DNA of 64,000 nucleotides, from positions 5,112,444 to 5,176,443 of the forward strand of contig CALNVZ010000641.1 in assembly GCA_940671915.1 (NCBI GenBank). Direction: 5' to 3'. The notes under the pieces were generated by a model. That model saw nothing but the letters and a program-made list of their open reading frames with translations. It had not been told where the DNA came from and did not search any database. Both the position numbers and the translations under genes were made by a program. Of the stretch, positions 46,008 through 55,807 are shown in pieces. How positions within the stretch are numbered: position 1 is the stretch's first letter; every line of letters begins with the position of its first letter. The stretch is from Paracentrotus lividus. Its lineage: Eukaryota > Echinodermata > Echinoidea > Camarodonta > Echinidae.

Positions 46008-46620
46008 GCTTTGCATTACTTCTTACAAACAGTTTTAAAGCCGGGCTCACACCTTTGCTTTTGTAGCTTGCATTCTGCTGCGGATTGCCTGAACACAGAC
46101 AAATGCAGTCAAAGGCAAAACAATGAGGTAGATGCATGTAGGCAGACAAACGCAGAGGCCTTGCATTCTAGCTCGCTTGTTTGAAAATGTTACAAACATC
46201 CGCAACTGAACTAGTTAGGACCATCAAAGGTCAACAAGAGTTGACCTCGATATTTTACTGATTTTGCAGTGAATCGAGGTTAGATAAGCTAGAGCAAGTA
46301 TCTAGCGAGCAAACAATGGTTGTTGAATGAGGTACACACACACAACGTTGCAAGCAATCTTTGTATTGAATCGTACTGCTAAGAGCAAAAGTGAGTTAAA
46401 GCAAGGTAAAAGGCAATCAAACCATGTACAACAGTGCAACAGTGTGAGCGCTACTCAAAATTTTGCTGCTTTTGGCTTCGTTAAAGCTGCTTTCGGCTAA
46501 CGCAGCTGAATACAGCTGCAAACGCAAAGGTGTGAGCCGGGCTTTAGAGGTGTGTTAGTGGGGGTTTGCAGCTGTCTTTCAAAATGTACATGACTTGTAT
46601 GCTTAAAGTTTGTGTCCTGG
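46008..46620 (+). pseudogene. Downstream echo of exon 16 end, split by a MITE
   Basis: CTTCTTACAAACAGTTTTA (46019-46037) and TAGAGGTGTGTTAGTGGGGG (46545 on) together match exon 16 end plus donor (CTTCTCACAAACAATTCTTA|GAGGTGTGTTTAGTGGGGG). The two halves are separated by the element at 46038-46544. The unit is about 104 bp. Confidence 0.82.
46038..46544. mobile_element. AAGCCGGGCTCACACC MITE, 507 bp, TA target
   Basis: The ends AAGCCGGGCTCACACCTTTG and CAAAGGTGTGAGCCGGGCTT are inverted repeats flanked by TA on both sides. The paralogous uninterrupted site is the real exon 16 end, CTTAGAG, so the TA duplication is directly supported. Non-coding, with AAC GCAGCTG motifs near the right end. Confidence 0.9.
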
Positions 46621-46739
46621 GAAAATATGCGACCCACCGGCTCTAAATCACCAATAATAAGTCTCCAAATTTCACTTTTGGGTTTTATGTGAATTCTGAA
46701 ACTAGAGATTCCCAGCTTTTCAAATAATACCAAACACTT

Positions 46740-47215
46740 GTATTTTCCTCAAGTATAACAAAGTTAAAAGAAGAGCTGTTAATGATATCCTATATAGAAT
46801 AACCTACTACTCAAGGCATTTGCTCTGTTGTTCTATTTGCATCTTATTTGTGGATTTTGGGGAGTAGGTCACATGCTTTGTGTTATTTCTAAATGAAAAT
46901 ATAAATGATAGGGTGTTGTTTAATCTATCTGAGCAGGCTCCCATCATAAAACACAACCTAGACAACCAAATTAAAGCTTTAGATGCACGTAAAATTTGTT
47001 GTCATAATTCTTCAAGCTTACCGCCATATATGTAATACTGAGCCTGTTTTCCTGTTGATGTTAACAAAATTTATTATGTGCTCTTAATATTAAATAAAAA
47101 AAGAAGAAGAAAGCTGTCATGCATGCACATAAAACGAATGGCGACATCTTAATTTGATAAACAAAATTTCATTTGACATTCATGCTCATGTTTATGCACC
47201 AAGATATATCTGCAA
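46740..47215. other. Intron 16, no recognisable gene
   Basis: AT-rich. A short tail AATATTAAATAAAAAAAGAAGAAG near 47087 may be the 3' end of a retro-insertion, but no body is recognisable. Confidence 0.4.
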
Positions 47216-47843
47216 GGGGGAGTTTCACCAAGATGTCCGTAAGCTATGAACAACTTTACGAACAACTGGTGATCAGTGCCAAATGATTGAGAATGTAATT
47301 AGCATAGCACCTAAGAACATGTTTCAGTCGTTCTTAAAAGGATTTTTAGGTAACTTTCAAAAACAAGGGTTAGAGCAATTAGATCAAGATTAATAAAATT
47401 ATATTGCTCCAACAGTAAAAACAAACTACTGAAAGTTTCAGACCAAATGGAAGTCATAACTACCTTAAAACAGTGTAACAAACAATGCCAAGCATATAGC
47501 CGAACACCAGTACCCTCTGTTGTCAGCTCAGCAGGCCGCTAGGGACGGGGACTATACAACAGGAAATGGGTGTATGTTGTGCTATGTGGAAAAGCACATG
47601 GTTTTATAAACCATTCGGGGATGGTTTATAAAATTTGAGTATGAATCATTGATATCTCGAAAGCAAAGCAGGCAATTAGCTTGCAATTTTGAAGAGATAC
47701 CAGACTGACCTAAGTGTTTATAATTATGTTGGCAAAATAAGCTTAATCTAATAAAATGTGATTTGAATATCATTCAATATTACTGCATCCTTTTAAAGTC
47801 ATCAGTAACTGTATGAACGACTTGGTGAAACACCCCCCCCCCC
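47216..47843. mobile_element. GGGGG-GTTTCACCAAG element
   Basis: The left end GGGGGAGTTTCACCAAGATG and the right end CTTGGTGAAACACCCCCCCC are inverted, with further weak similarity inward (GTCCGTAAGCTATGAACAAC versus GTAACTGTATGAACGACTTG). About 0.63 kb, non-coding. Confidence 0.72.
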
Positions 47844-48867
47844 AGGTAAAACATCTTCCCTGTGAATAGATTTGTGGGGTTTTTGTAAGACAAGGCTGGC
47901 TGACTCTCGAAACCTGCAAAACATCTATGAGTCATTTGGAGGAAAAAAAAAACAATGTCTTTGCCAAAAGTGTACATTGATATTGTTTCTGACCTTGTAT
48001 ATTTCTACATGAGGCATTCAGTTTTGTTTACATTATTATACATGTAGGTGCATCACTTTTGATATGTTTCTTGTTTCTGTTTCTGTTTTTTTTCATATCG
48101 AGAGATGGGGTAACTGTGAAAGGATTTTATCGCGGACAATCTCCTTGAGCTTGTATTCAACATTAATGGCAAAATTGAAGCACATCATTTGTTTGATTAT
48201 TAACACTTTTCAGAAGCATGATCAGCATTTTAATATTACCTGTATATTAAAAAAAAGTAATATGGTGCCTTGCAAGTTTTTTCTTTGCTTTCAAATGTAG
48301 TAAAAGAAATATGCATATTTAATTATTGTGTAATTTTAATTACTTTGACTATTAATTTGTGTAAATTTCGTTGTCTATCTAGAGGCTCAACATGTGCATT
48401 TTGAGGGTGGCAGTGGTGTATTATTGCCCATTTTTGCACATTGGGATAATTTGGAAACTATTACAGTTACACCATGTAAACCATATACTGTTGGATAGCT
48501 TAGAATCTAAGGAATGCATAATAAAAACCAAAAATGAAAGATTAGAAAAAGAAAAATCTAGTTTTTTACAAATATATTGATACTCCAAATCTAACTTGTA
48601 AACAGTATAAAAACCAGCAATTGCTCAATTTGAGAAAATTGGACTTATTAGAAAGTATTTATACTGTGATAACTAATATTCTTTAACTATTGTACCATTA
48701 CTTATTGAGCCATGTTACAGAATATTGGCAATTTAATGTATCTAAATAAATGTAACTCACTAAATAATTGAAGTACAATGTATAAAGTTTTTAGCTGTTA
48801 GATACAGTGCACACATTGTGCAAAGAAAATGGCTGTCTAAAGAATATTCCCTCCCTCACATGAACAG
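47844..48867. other. Intron 16 distal part, no recognisable gene
   Basis: AT-rich sequence without a recognised exon or element. Confidence 0.5.
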
Positions 48868-48985
48868 CAACAATCAGCAGACAGAGAGCAGGAGAGAAGA
48901 GTTCCAGAGGGAGATTGCACGTCTGGAAGAAGAGCTGAAGCTGAAAGAAAAACCCGGGCAGGATTTGGAACAATTAAAGAAAGAA
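48868..48985 (+). CDS. AKAP9: AKAP9-like exon 17 of window, start uncertain
   Basis: From the acceptor at ACATGAACAG the phase-0 start reads QQSADREQER, close to vertebrate AIDREHERDVFQQEI. The rest, REEFQREIARLEEELKLKEK, is in another frame, so two bases (a GA unit in GAGAGAAGAG) seem lost. Alternatively a second AG ten bases on (start 48878) gives an intact phase-0 exon QTESRREEFQREIARLEEEL. The donor is AAAGAA|GTAAGTT. Confidence 0.78.
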
Positions 48986-49647
48986 GTAAGTTTAAATGCT
49001 ATCTGTTTAGAAGTTTTTTCAGCATTCCTCCTATTACTCTTTTGAAGGAGAAAAAAATATCCATGTAGGCCTATACATTTAAAGCTTCCACCAAAGCTCT
49101 GCTTGATTTTTAATGCATTAGACAAATACAAATTTCATTTCCATGATACAGCAAATCACTTCCAAATCATTCATTTCAAAATGTCTAAGTGTGTGTTTTT
49201 TTTTATGAAGAATTGTGCTTTGTACATAATTGGTCAAATAGACTGCTTATAATGCACTTTGTTTATTCATGTTCATCCAAAGACCATTTGCAAAAGAAAA
49301 ACAAAAAGAAGAAATAAGGCATGAATTCAGTGTCTTTATGGTAAATGGTAGAATAGGGTGATGCTACAGTCCCACTCCATTGCATTCATGTACTTCTGAT
49401 TGAAAAGGCCCATTGATAAATCCCCTATCCTCTTTCTGTCTTTGGCTTTGAACAACAAAAAGCACCCAGAAATAATCTACCATTTCACAAACCTCCAAGT
49501 AATTCACAAGGCCCCCTCTCTCTCCCCATTCACAAAGCCCCCCCCATTCACAAAGATCACACCCCCCCCCAATTCATGAAGTCTCAGCCCTCCTCCCTGA
49601 AGTGTGGGACAACCTTTTGTTTGATTTCATCAATAAATGAACATTAA

Positions 49648-50226
49648 AGGGGACCAATACCCAAGGAAATAATCATTTTTATAGGAAAGAGCACAATCAG
49701 AGGAGCAATTTAAAAAAAGTTTCATCAAAATCGGTTATAAAATAAGGAAGTTATGTAAGTTTGAAAAGTCTCGTTTTACCTTCTATAGGGATCCTCAAAC
49801 TGGCAACATCGGCTTCAAAATGGCCGATTTTATGGACAACTCTCCATTGGTTTTGTACACAAATTTTCAGATTTTCCCAATTTTTTTCAAAATATGTCTT
49901 ACCTCCTTCTGAGCTCAACATATGTTGTGTGAAATATATTTTCCCATGACATATTTTGAGCTCAGAAGTAAATAAGACGTATTTTGAAAGAAAACGGGGA
50001 AAATCTGAAAATTTGTGTGCAAAACCAATGGAGAGTTGTCCATAAAATCGGCCATTTTGAAGCTGATGTTGCCAATTTGAGGATCCCCATAGAAGGTAAA
50101 CGAGACTTTTCAAACTTTCATAACTCTCTTTATTTTATAACGATTTTGATGAAACTTTTTTTAAATTGCTCCTCTCATTATGCTCTTTCCTATGAAAGTG
50201 ATTATTTCCTTGGGTATTGGTTTCCT
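49648..50226. mobile_element. 579 bp TTAA-flanked foldback element
   Basis: TTAA (49644-49647) AGGGGACCAATACCCAAGGA ... and TCCTTGGGTATTGGTTTCCT TTAA (50227-50230). The two halves are reverse complements almost to the centre, including GGATCCTCAAACTGGCAACA and TGTTGCCAATTTGAGGATCC. TTAA at both ends suggests piggyBac-like mobilisation. As RNA it would form a hairpin of about 280 bp. Confidence 0.9.
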
Positions 50227-50230
50227 TTAA

Positions 50231-51170
50231 AACCACAGATAACAGTTAGGACAAGGTGCGTCCTCAGTTAGTCTTATGTCTATGAACTTTGTACTCCAGT
50301 GTTTACCTTGTGCACTTAAGCATGCAATGATTGTTGATCTTTTTAAAACACAGTACATCTGTACACTGTACATGTTCTAGATTCCGTTAAAATTTTCGAG
50401 GTGTTATTAAAAAGAGTGGGAAATACAGTTGCAGTTAGGATTTCTTATACTCGAGGATGACAATTTTGTGTTATGTTATATTGTTATGAAAAACCTTTGG
50501 AAGAATGTTGTGATTTATGTTCATAGTATTATGTGGTAAGTTACTATTGTATAATATTTCTTGTAACTATTCATTCCGAATAGCGTATTGCAAATACAGT
50601 GTACCATACACTTCTGTTTGAACTCAGCTTTACATACTGTATTAGGAGAGGAGTGACCGAATTCATATTGCATAGGCCTACTACACTGTACCCATATTGG
50701 ATTTTTCTACTCAGGAGTTGGCCGGGAGATTATTTCTAGTTGTACTCCCGAGCAGCTCCATCAATATTTAACTCACAGGGTTTTGAGTTTTTGAGTATTT
50801 TAATATAAATTCTATCTTTACTTAATGTTTCTCTTTTTATGTTTTAAGTATGTTATATATGTTTGTTATCTTGTTCACGTGCATCAGCCAATATAGGGAG
50901 AACCTCCAGACAGGATTTTAAAGTCTTTTAGGCTATCCCCAGGCATTGGCTGATGCACTTCTTTTCCCTCTATATTTTGTTATGTTTCAATCTGTTGTTT
51001 TGTCATAATTGTTTTATAATGTATTTTTGTTGCCTGGAAATGAAATAAATAAAATAAAATAAAATAAAATGTACATGTGCAGATGTACAGTTTGTATGCC
51101 TGTATTTCCAGTTTGTGTAGCTACATGTATCTTTTATACACAACATTTTGTTTGTGTTTGTCTGTTTTAG
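50231..51170. other. Intron 17 distal part with possible retroelement 3' end
   Basis: TTTGTTGCCTGGAAATGAAATAAA followed by AATAAAATAAAATAAAATA at 51042-51070 resembles the tail of a retrotransposed copy. The body before it is not recognisable. An inverted pair CATCAGCCAATA (50883) and ATTGGCTGATGC (50945) forms a 12-bp stem. Otherwise featureless. Confidence 0.45.
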
Positions 51171-51296
51171 AATCAAGAATTAAAGGAGGAGATCAGCCTA
51201 TCACAACATGCCGCTACCGATTCAGTGTCTCGTATTCAACAGCTCGAGAAAGAAGTTTCTTGGAAGCAGGATACAGTCACAGAACTCGCTAGACAG
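51171..51296 (+). CDS. AKAP9: AKAP9-like exon 18 of window (42 codons)
   Basis: The acceptor is TTTGTCTGTTTTAG and the donor AGACAG|GTAAAAA. Phase 0 to 0: NQELKEEISLSQHAATDSVS, then RIQQLEKEVSWKQDTVTELA. Clean coiled coil. Confidence 0.92.
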
Positions 51297-51671
51297 GTAA
51301 AAATCTTTCAATGAATGTAAGAGAATTTGAAGTATGACACCATGAATACTGCAGGCTTGTAGTCATCGACAGGTATAAGAAAGAATCTTCTGATAAATAT
51401 GAAAAATATCCCCTTTCCAAACGTCTTTTAACTGCTTAGAATCTCAAAGGAAAGGACTCCTTTTTATCATATTGTACAAGAACTTTTGAATGTACATGAC
51501 TATTATTTTATGTATGTCCATATTTTAAAAATGAAATGGACCTTTACCTTATGATGATAAAAGTAATTATTAAATTATTGAAAATTGATAAAGGTTTTTT
51601 CGAATGATCGCTGTTGCTGAAGACCATACATGTAACTTGAATAATAGATAAGTTTACTGTACCTCTCTCAG

Positions 51672-51691
51672 ATTAAGGCACTAGAACGGCA
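51672..51691 (+). pseudogene. Short upstream echo of exon 19 start
   Basis: The acceptor-like TGTACCTCTCTCAG is followed by ATTAAGGCACTAGAACGGCA, as in exon 19 (TTACCTCTTTCAG|ATTAAGGAGCTAGAACGTCA). It then runs straight into an inverted-repeat element. Either a duplicated exon start or an old copy disrupted by insertion. Confidence 0.78.
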
Positions 51692-51953
51692 ATTGAAGAT
51701 GCTAGTACTAGATGTTCCTATGTTACATCAAATCAGTTTTGAGAAACAGAGGGTAAAAATGTAACATACGAACATCTAGTACTAGAATCTTCAATTATTT
51801 TAAATATTCCGAAAGAGTAACTCCTCCCGCATCTTTTGGTACCATTTTTGTGTGGTATGACTTTACGCTTGGATGAACACGACACATTGTTACATAAATG
51901 TAACATAGGGCCAAAATGTAACATACGAACATCTAGTACTAGCATCTTCAATT
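51691..51953. mobile_element. Inverted-repeat element with CTAGTACTAG ends
   Basis: AATTGAAGATGCTAGTACTA ... ATGTTCCTATGTTAC at the left and GTAACATACGAACATCTAGT ... GCATCTTCAATT at the right are inverted. A third copy of the right arm lies inside at about 51756-51795 (nested). Non-coding. Confidence 0.8.
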
Positions 51954-52072
51954 TACAATTGATTAAGGACTTATTTTTTAATTTTAATATATCGCAACTC
52001 ATTGTTTGGATGGCCCGAGATAATAACTTCAAAGTAACCAGACAAAACAATTCACCATTTTACCTCTTTCAG

Positions 52073-52396
52073 ATTAAGGAGCTAGAACGTCAGCTCGACG
52101 ACCAGAAGCAGCTACCGGCACGGGTCTCCGAGCTCGAGGCTGAGCTACGGGGCGCCCTCCATGTACAGGAAGAAATGAGGCATGAAAAAGAAACGCTCCA
52201 GAAACAATGTTATGATCAGCTTCTTCAGGTCTCTGCATTACAGTCCAAGCTGGACGCTCATAAACATGGACTTGATAGCCAAACAGCGCCCTCGTCTGGT
52301 TCGACTAAGTCTCTGGACGATACCAACGAGGGACCGATGTCACTGGCTCAACAGTGGGAACAGGATAAGGAAGCTCTTGACAGGAAAGACAAAGAG
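52073..52396 (+). CDS. AKAP9: AKAP9-like exon 19 of window (108 codons)
   Basis: The acceptor is TTTTACCTCTTTCAG and the donor AAAGAG|GTGCGTC. Phase 0 to 0, open. IKELERQLDDQKQLPARVSE starts a coiled coil, and a Ser/Thr-rich hinge follows (SQTAPSSGSTKSLDDTNEGP). It ends QWEQDKEALDRKDKE, equivalent to vertebrate LQAERDAIDRKEKE. Confidence 0.94.
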
Positions 52397-52840
52397 GTGC
52401 GTCTCTTATCCTGGCAATGACAACTAAGCTTAATAATACTAGCTTCATATATAATTCTTTTGATGAGATAAATGTATCACAAGTAAAATTATACTGATGT
52501 AAATTTTTCTCATTCATCCAGTGAGTTGTATTTCTGGTTTTTGATGGAAATCTTCATGTACTGTACATGTACAAGTCAAAATACATTGTAACTTTCTAGA
52601 TTGATTTGGGGGATTTTCACCGAGGTACAAACCCAGGCGAATGAAGGGGCTGCATTTCAGGGGTAAGTAAGCTGAGATTTGGACAGGACATCACTTGAGT
52701 GATAACCTTGAGTTTAACCCCAGAATATGATTTTCATCAAAATTTGAGATATGAGGTTTTATCAGCCAATGCAACAACATTATGCTCACTATTTTGATAA
52801 AGCAAATCTTAAATTATTAATTTTCTCTTGTGATCCATAG

Positions 52841-53014
52841 ATCGCAGACTTGGTGGAGCAATTGGAGCAGTTCCGGGAGGACCTGACGAACAAGGACGAG
52901 GAGATAGCACAGCTCCAGCTCCAGCAGTCAGTAGCCTCCAGGGAGCAAGGATCCGGCAGGGAAGATATGGAGGAGGAGATCAACCAAGTCAAGGCAGAGA
53001 ATGAGAGATTAAAG
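52841..53014 (+). CDS. AKAP9: AKAP9-like exon 20 of window (58 codons)
   Basis: The acceptor is TCTTGTGATCCATAG and the donor TTAAAG|GTAAATT. Phase 0 to 0. IADLVEQLEQFREDLTNKDE EIAQLQLQQSV is nearly the vertebrate AKAP9 block ITNLEEQLEQFREELENKNE, the strongest single match in the window. It ends VKAENERLK. It is echoed downstream. Confidence 0.95.
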
Positions 53015-53081
53015 GTAAATTGTCACTCAAAAAGTAGTTGAATTCCACTCTTGGCCGGGAAGGGGGTGGGGGGTTACCCAG

Positions 53082-53177
53082 CTCCAGCAGTCGGTAGCCC
53101 TCAGAAAGCAGGGATCCAGGAGGAAAGATATGGAGAAGGAAATCAACCAAGTCAAGGCAGAGAATAAGAGATTAAAG
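53082..53177 (+). pseudogene. Echo of exon 20 end, open and phase-0 (possible alternative exon)
   Basis: An AG (GGGTTACCCAG) lies before it and the donor TTAAAG|GTAAATA is intact. The 32 codons LQQSVALRKQGSRRKDMEKE INQVKAENKRLK are open in phase 0. It copies the last 96 bp of exon 20 with changes that make it more basic (E to R and K). The upstream pyrimidine tract is poor (GGGGGTGGGG), so use is doubtful. Confidence 0.6.
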
Positions 53178-53297
53178 GTAAATACATGTAATTGTGGTCT
53201 CTAGTTGTAAAGAATGGAAATCACTCAAAAAAAGAGTTGATTGCCACTCTTAGCAAAGAGTAAGATGAGGTTAAACTTTTTTTTTTACAAGAATGGT

Positions 53298-53322
53298 TAC
53301 TCGGGGAAATGAGAGATTGAAA
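53298..53322 (+). pseudogene. Remnant second echo of exon 20 end
   Basis: GGAAATGAGAGATTGAAAGTGAATTGC resembles GAGAATGAGAGATTAAAG|GTAAATTGT with the donor lost (AGTGAA). Preceding intron pieces (CACTCAAAAAAAGAGTTGATTGCCACTCTT) also repeat. Confidence 0.62.
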
Positions 53323-53421
53323 GTGAATTGCTTTTTTTTAGATGATCAATTTTTATTTCAATTAGTGGATTGAAGTCCGTATTCTCTTGACCCTTATCCC
53401 TTTCTTCTCCTTCCCACCTAG

Positions 53422-53673
53422 GACGAGCTCCAAGCACCTCCTTCCGAGCAGGACCAGTCCCTGCCTAGACTAGCCCAGGAACTCTTGGAGGAGAAGAACC
53501 TAGAGATAGACCAGCTAGAGCAACAGATCCAGGACCTGCAGAGTAGATTAGACCAGGAGGGGACCAGGAGCCACTACCAGGAGAGAGAAGTGGTGGTGGA
53601 GGAGGTGATCAGGGTTGAGAGACGATCGGCAGAAGGGGATTCCCCAGATGCGGAAGTTCAAGCAGAAGAGCTG
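53422..53673 (+). CDS. AKAP9: AKAP9-like exon 21 of window (84 codons)
   Basis: The acceptor is CTTCTCCTTCCCACCTAG and the donor GAGCTG|GTATGTT. Phase 0 to 0, open. DELQAPPSEQDQSLPRLAQE LLEEKNLEIDQLEQQIQDLQ parallels vertebrate MSTQDQHVLFGKFAQIIQEK EVEIDQLNEQV. Then an acidic stretch REVVVEEVIRVERRSAEGDS. Confidence 0.95.
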
Positions 53674-53694
53674 GTATGTTGCATTGGGTTTATA

Positions 53695-54287
53695 TTCACT
53701 TAGTCTAACAGCAGTTGGTCTAATTCTCTGTTTGTTTAACCACTTGACTGCGGACCACGTAATATTACGTGGTCGGCATTTGTGCACTGCGCACGGACCA
53801 CGTAATATTACGTGATCAAGCTATTGTCTGAGCTTTGTCTGTTTGGACGCACCAGCGCCAAGCTGGTCATACCCGTACTGTGCAATTATCACCACGCAGC
53901 AGCCAAGTGGTTAATACCAAATGACCCATTTGGTCTTCTAACAATTTTGTCTTATTTACTCTTGGTTTAATATAAGCTTGGTCTAATTCTCACTTGATCT
54001 AATGACCATTTGGTCTAATTGCAAACCTGCCTAATAGTAAAATGGTCTAATTGCATTTTCATCTAATTCGGAAAGGAATATTTGGTCTGAAATTGACCAA
54101 GTGGTGATAGACCAAGTGGGCATTAGACAAACTGGACGTTAGACAAACTGGACATCAGACGAAATGTTAAATAGGTGAACTGATAATTAGACCGAAAGGT
54201 CATTAGATGAACTGCTTGTAGACAAAATTGAATTGGAGCACATGAGACCAAATGGACATGAAGTAGAGTGGATTCAGACCTAGTGGC
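53695..54287. repeat. TTGGTCTA-type palindromic repeat element, copy 2 (with nested MITE)
   Basis: It begins CACTTAGTCTAACAGCAGTT and ends CAGACCTAGTGG. Left-half units read TTGGTCTAATT and right-half units TTAGACAAACTGG. Interrupted at TTAA by the element at 53740-53910. Without it the body is about 418 bp, close to copy 1. Confidence 0.85.
53740..53910. mobile_element. piggyBac-like MITE, 171 bp, TTAA target, with ACGT palindromes
   Basis: Flanked by TTAA (53736-53739 and 53911-53914). The ends CCACTTGACTGCG and CGCAGCAGCCAAGTGG are inverted. Inside are two palindromes, ACCACGTAATATTACGTGGT at about 53754 and a one-mismatch copy at about 53797. Removal restores TTGTTTAATACCAAATG, which matches the uninterrupted copies at 3286 and 62637. 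Confidence 0.9.
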
Positions 54288-54725
54288 AATTACTGTTTCA
54301 TTTTCTTTGAAATAATTTGTAAATAACTTGAAATTGTAAACAGTAGAGCACTTGTTGGCAGCTGGTTGTACCCCAAGAAGAGCTTCAATAGGCCAATCAA
54401 ATTGGTTTGCTAATGCTCGGAAGATGTCAAACAAAACAATACTGTGACACATTTTTTAAAAGCATCAAACAAAGGCATTGATTGTCTCTAGATAAAAGAT
54501 TTTTACCGGGCTCTTGTCATCAATTTGACAAATTTGTAAATTTTAGTTGGTTTATCCTCAAAGATGACATTAAAAAAGGCAAAAATATTGATTTTCAAGT
54601 AACTGGCACGGGTCTATGAAACAAATATTATATGGCAACATGAATTGAGTGCAGTTGAGTTTATCACCCTTTCCACAGCTTACCATCCCTCTTTAAATTA
54701 AGAATACAAACAAAGACAGTACCTG

Positions 54726-54890
54726 GGGAGGATTCATCAAAAGACTTGTCCGCTATTTTATCAACAAGTCCTTATTATCCGACAATTACCATAGTAACAA
54801 TACATCTTAGCCAATCAAAATCAAGTAAAGATATCAGGTGTGACAACTTGTCAGACAATTAATGGTTATGAAATGCTCTCCTGATGATAA
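54726..54890. mobile_element. ATTTCATCAAAGG MITE, copy 3 (diverged)
   Basis: GGGAGGATTCATCAAAAGAC TTGTCCG resembles the left end of 15653 and 42445. The right side GACAACTTGTCAGAC and GAAATGCTCTCC is worn. The interior differs. Confidence 0.5.
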
Positions 54891-54919
54891 CTTTTAACTA
54901 CTTGTCTCGTCCTGTGTAG

Positions 54920-55090
54920 AACCAGCTACGATTGGATCTAGAGAGACAGGTAGCAGCCAAGGACCAAGAGATCACCATGCTTAGACAGCAAGTTAGCGAG
55001 ACTGACGGAGGCAACGTGCTGTCCAATCCTGCAGTTCAAGAGGTCCTTGATAGAATGAGACAACATACACAGAATGAAGAACAACAAAGG
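54920..55090 (+). CDS. AKAP9: AKAP9-like exon 22 of window (57 codons)
   Basis: The acceptor is CTCGTCCTGTGTAG and the donor CAAAGG|GTAAGTG. Phase 0 to 0: NQLRLDLERQVAAKDQEITM LRQQVSETDGGNVLSNPAVQ, then VLDRMRQHTQNEEQQR. The second half is echoed two to three times downstream. Confidence 0.92.
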
Positions 55091-55265
55091 GTAAGTGAAA
55101 TAGAAAGAGAGAAGGACTGAGAAAGGGAAGAGACAAGAGAGAAACTGTGTGTTCATGTATGAGCGACTCTGGTGTCAGAAGGTGGGAATGGAAGAGAAGG
55201 GGGGGGGGGGGACAGAAAGAGAGAGAGAGAGAAAGATAGGCAGGAAGGGAAATGGGGATAGTAAA

Positions 55266-55331
55266 ATGTTCAGTCCTGCAGTGCAAGAGGTCTTTGACAG
55301 CAAGAGACAAACAGAACATTCGGGGCAGAGG
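55266..55331 (+). pseudogene. Echo 1 of exon 22 3' half
   Basis: CAGTCCTGCAGTGCAAGAGG TCTTTGACAGCAAGAGACAA matches exon 22 (CAATCCTGCAGTTCAAGAGGTCCTTGATAG). The donor is lost in GGCAGAGGGAGAG. It is followed by GA-rich sequence like that after exon 22. Confidence 0.82.
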
Positions 55332-55375
55332 GAGAGAGAGAAAATAGGAAGGAAGGGACAGAGTGAGATAGTAAC

Positions 55376-55440
55376 ATGTCTAATCCGGCAGTGCAAGAGG
55401 TCTGCAATAAAAAGGGAGAAAAATATTGGGGACAGAGGGA
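55376..55440 (+). pseudogene. Echo 2 of exon 22 3' half
   Basis: GTCTAATCCGGCAGTGCAAG AGGTCTGCAATAAAAAGG is a more decayed copy 113 bp after echo 1. A possible third remnant reads AACATGTTCAATCTTGCAAT at 55641. Confidence 0.78.
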
Positions 55441-55807
55441 GAAGACAGAAAAATTGCTTGTTTGGTGTTCAACAAGAAGGTTACAGAGCAACGTCCATCT
55501 GGCGCTGCTCAGTGGCTGCTGGACCCACAACAAAAGGGCATAAAGAATTTCTCTTCATCTTTGTTTTGGACAATTAAATTTGGAGCATTGGAGCGAAAGA
55601 TGAACAGGAAGTGAGAGAGTGAGATACAAGGTACATGTAGTAACATGTTCAATCTTGCAATCCTAATTCTGTACTTGGATCTATTTTATACATGTGTATT
55701 TAAAAGAAATGACTTAGTTTAAACTTTATAATGTTGTTATTCATCATATGATGTAACAGTTCTGAGTACCAAGTATTAAAAAAGTAATCTCTTCTTTCTT
55801 TCCAAAG

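Noticed and set aside
49751-50271. Overlapping frames on both strands at the foldback
   Set aside because: They mirror each other because the DNA is a palindrome.
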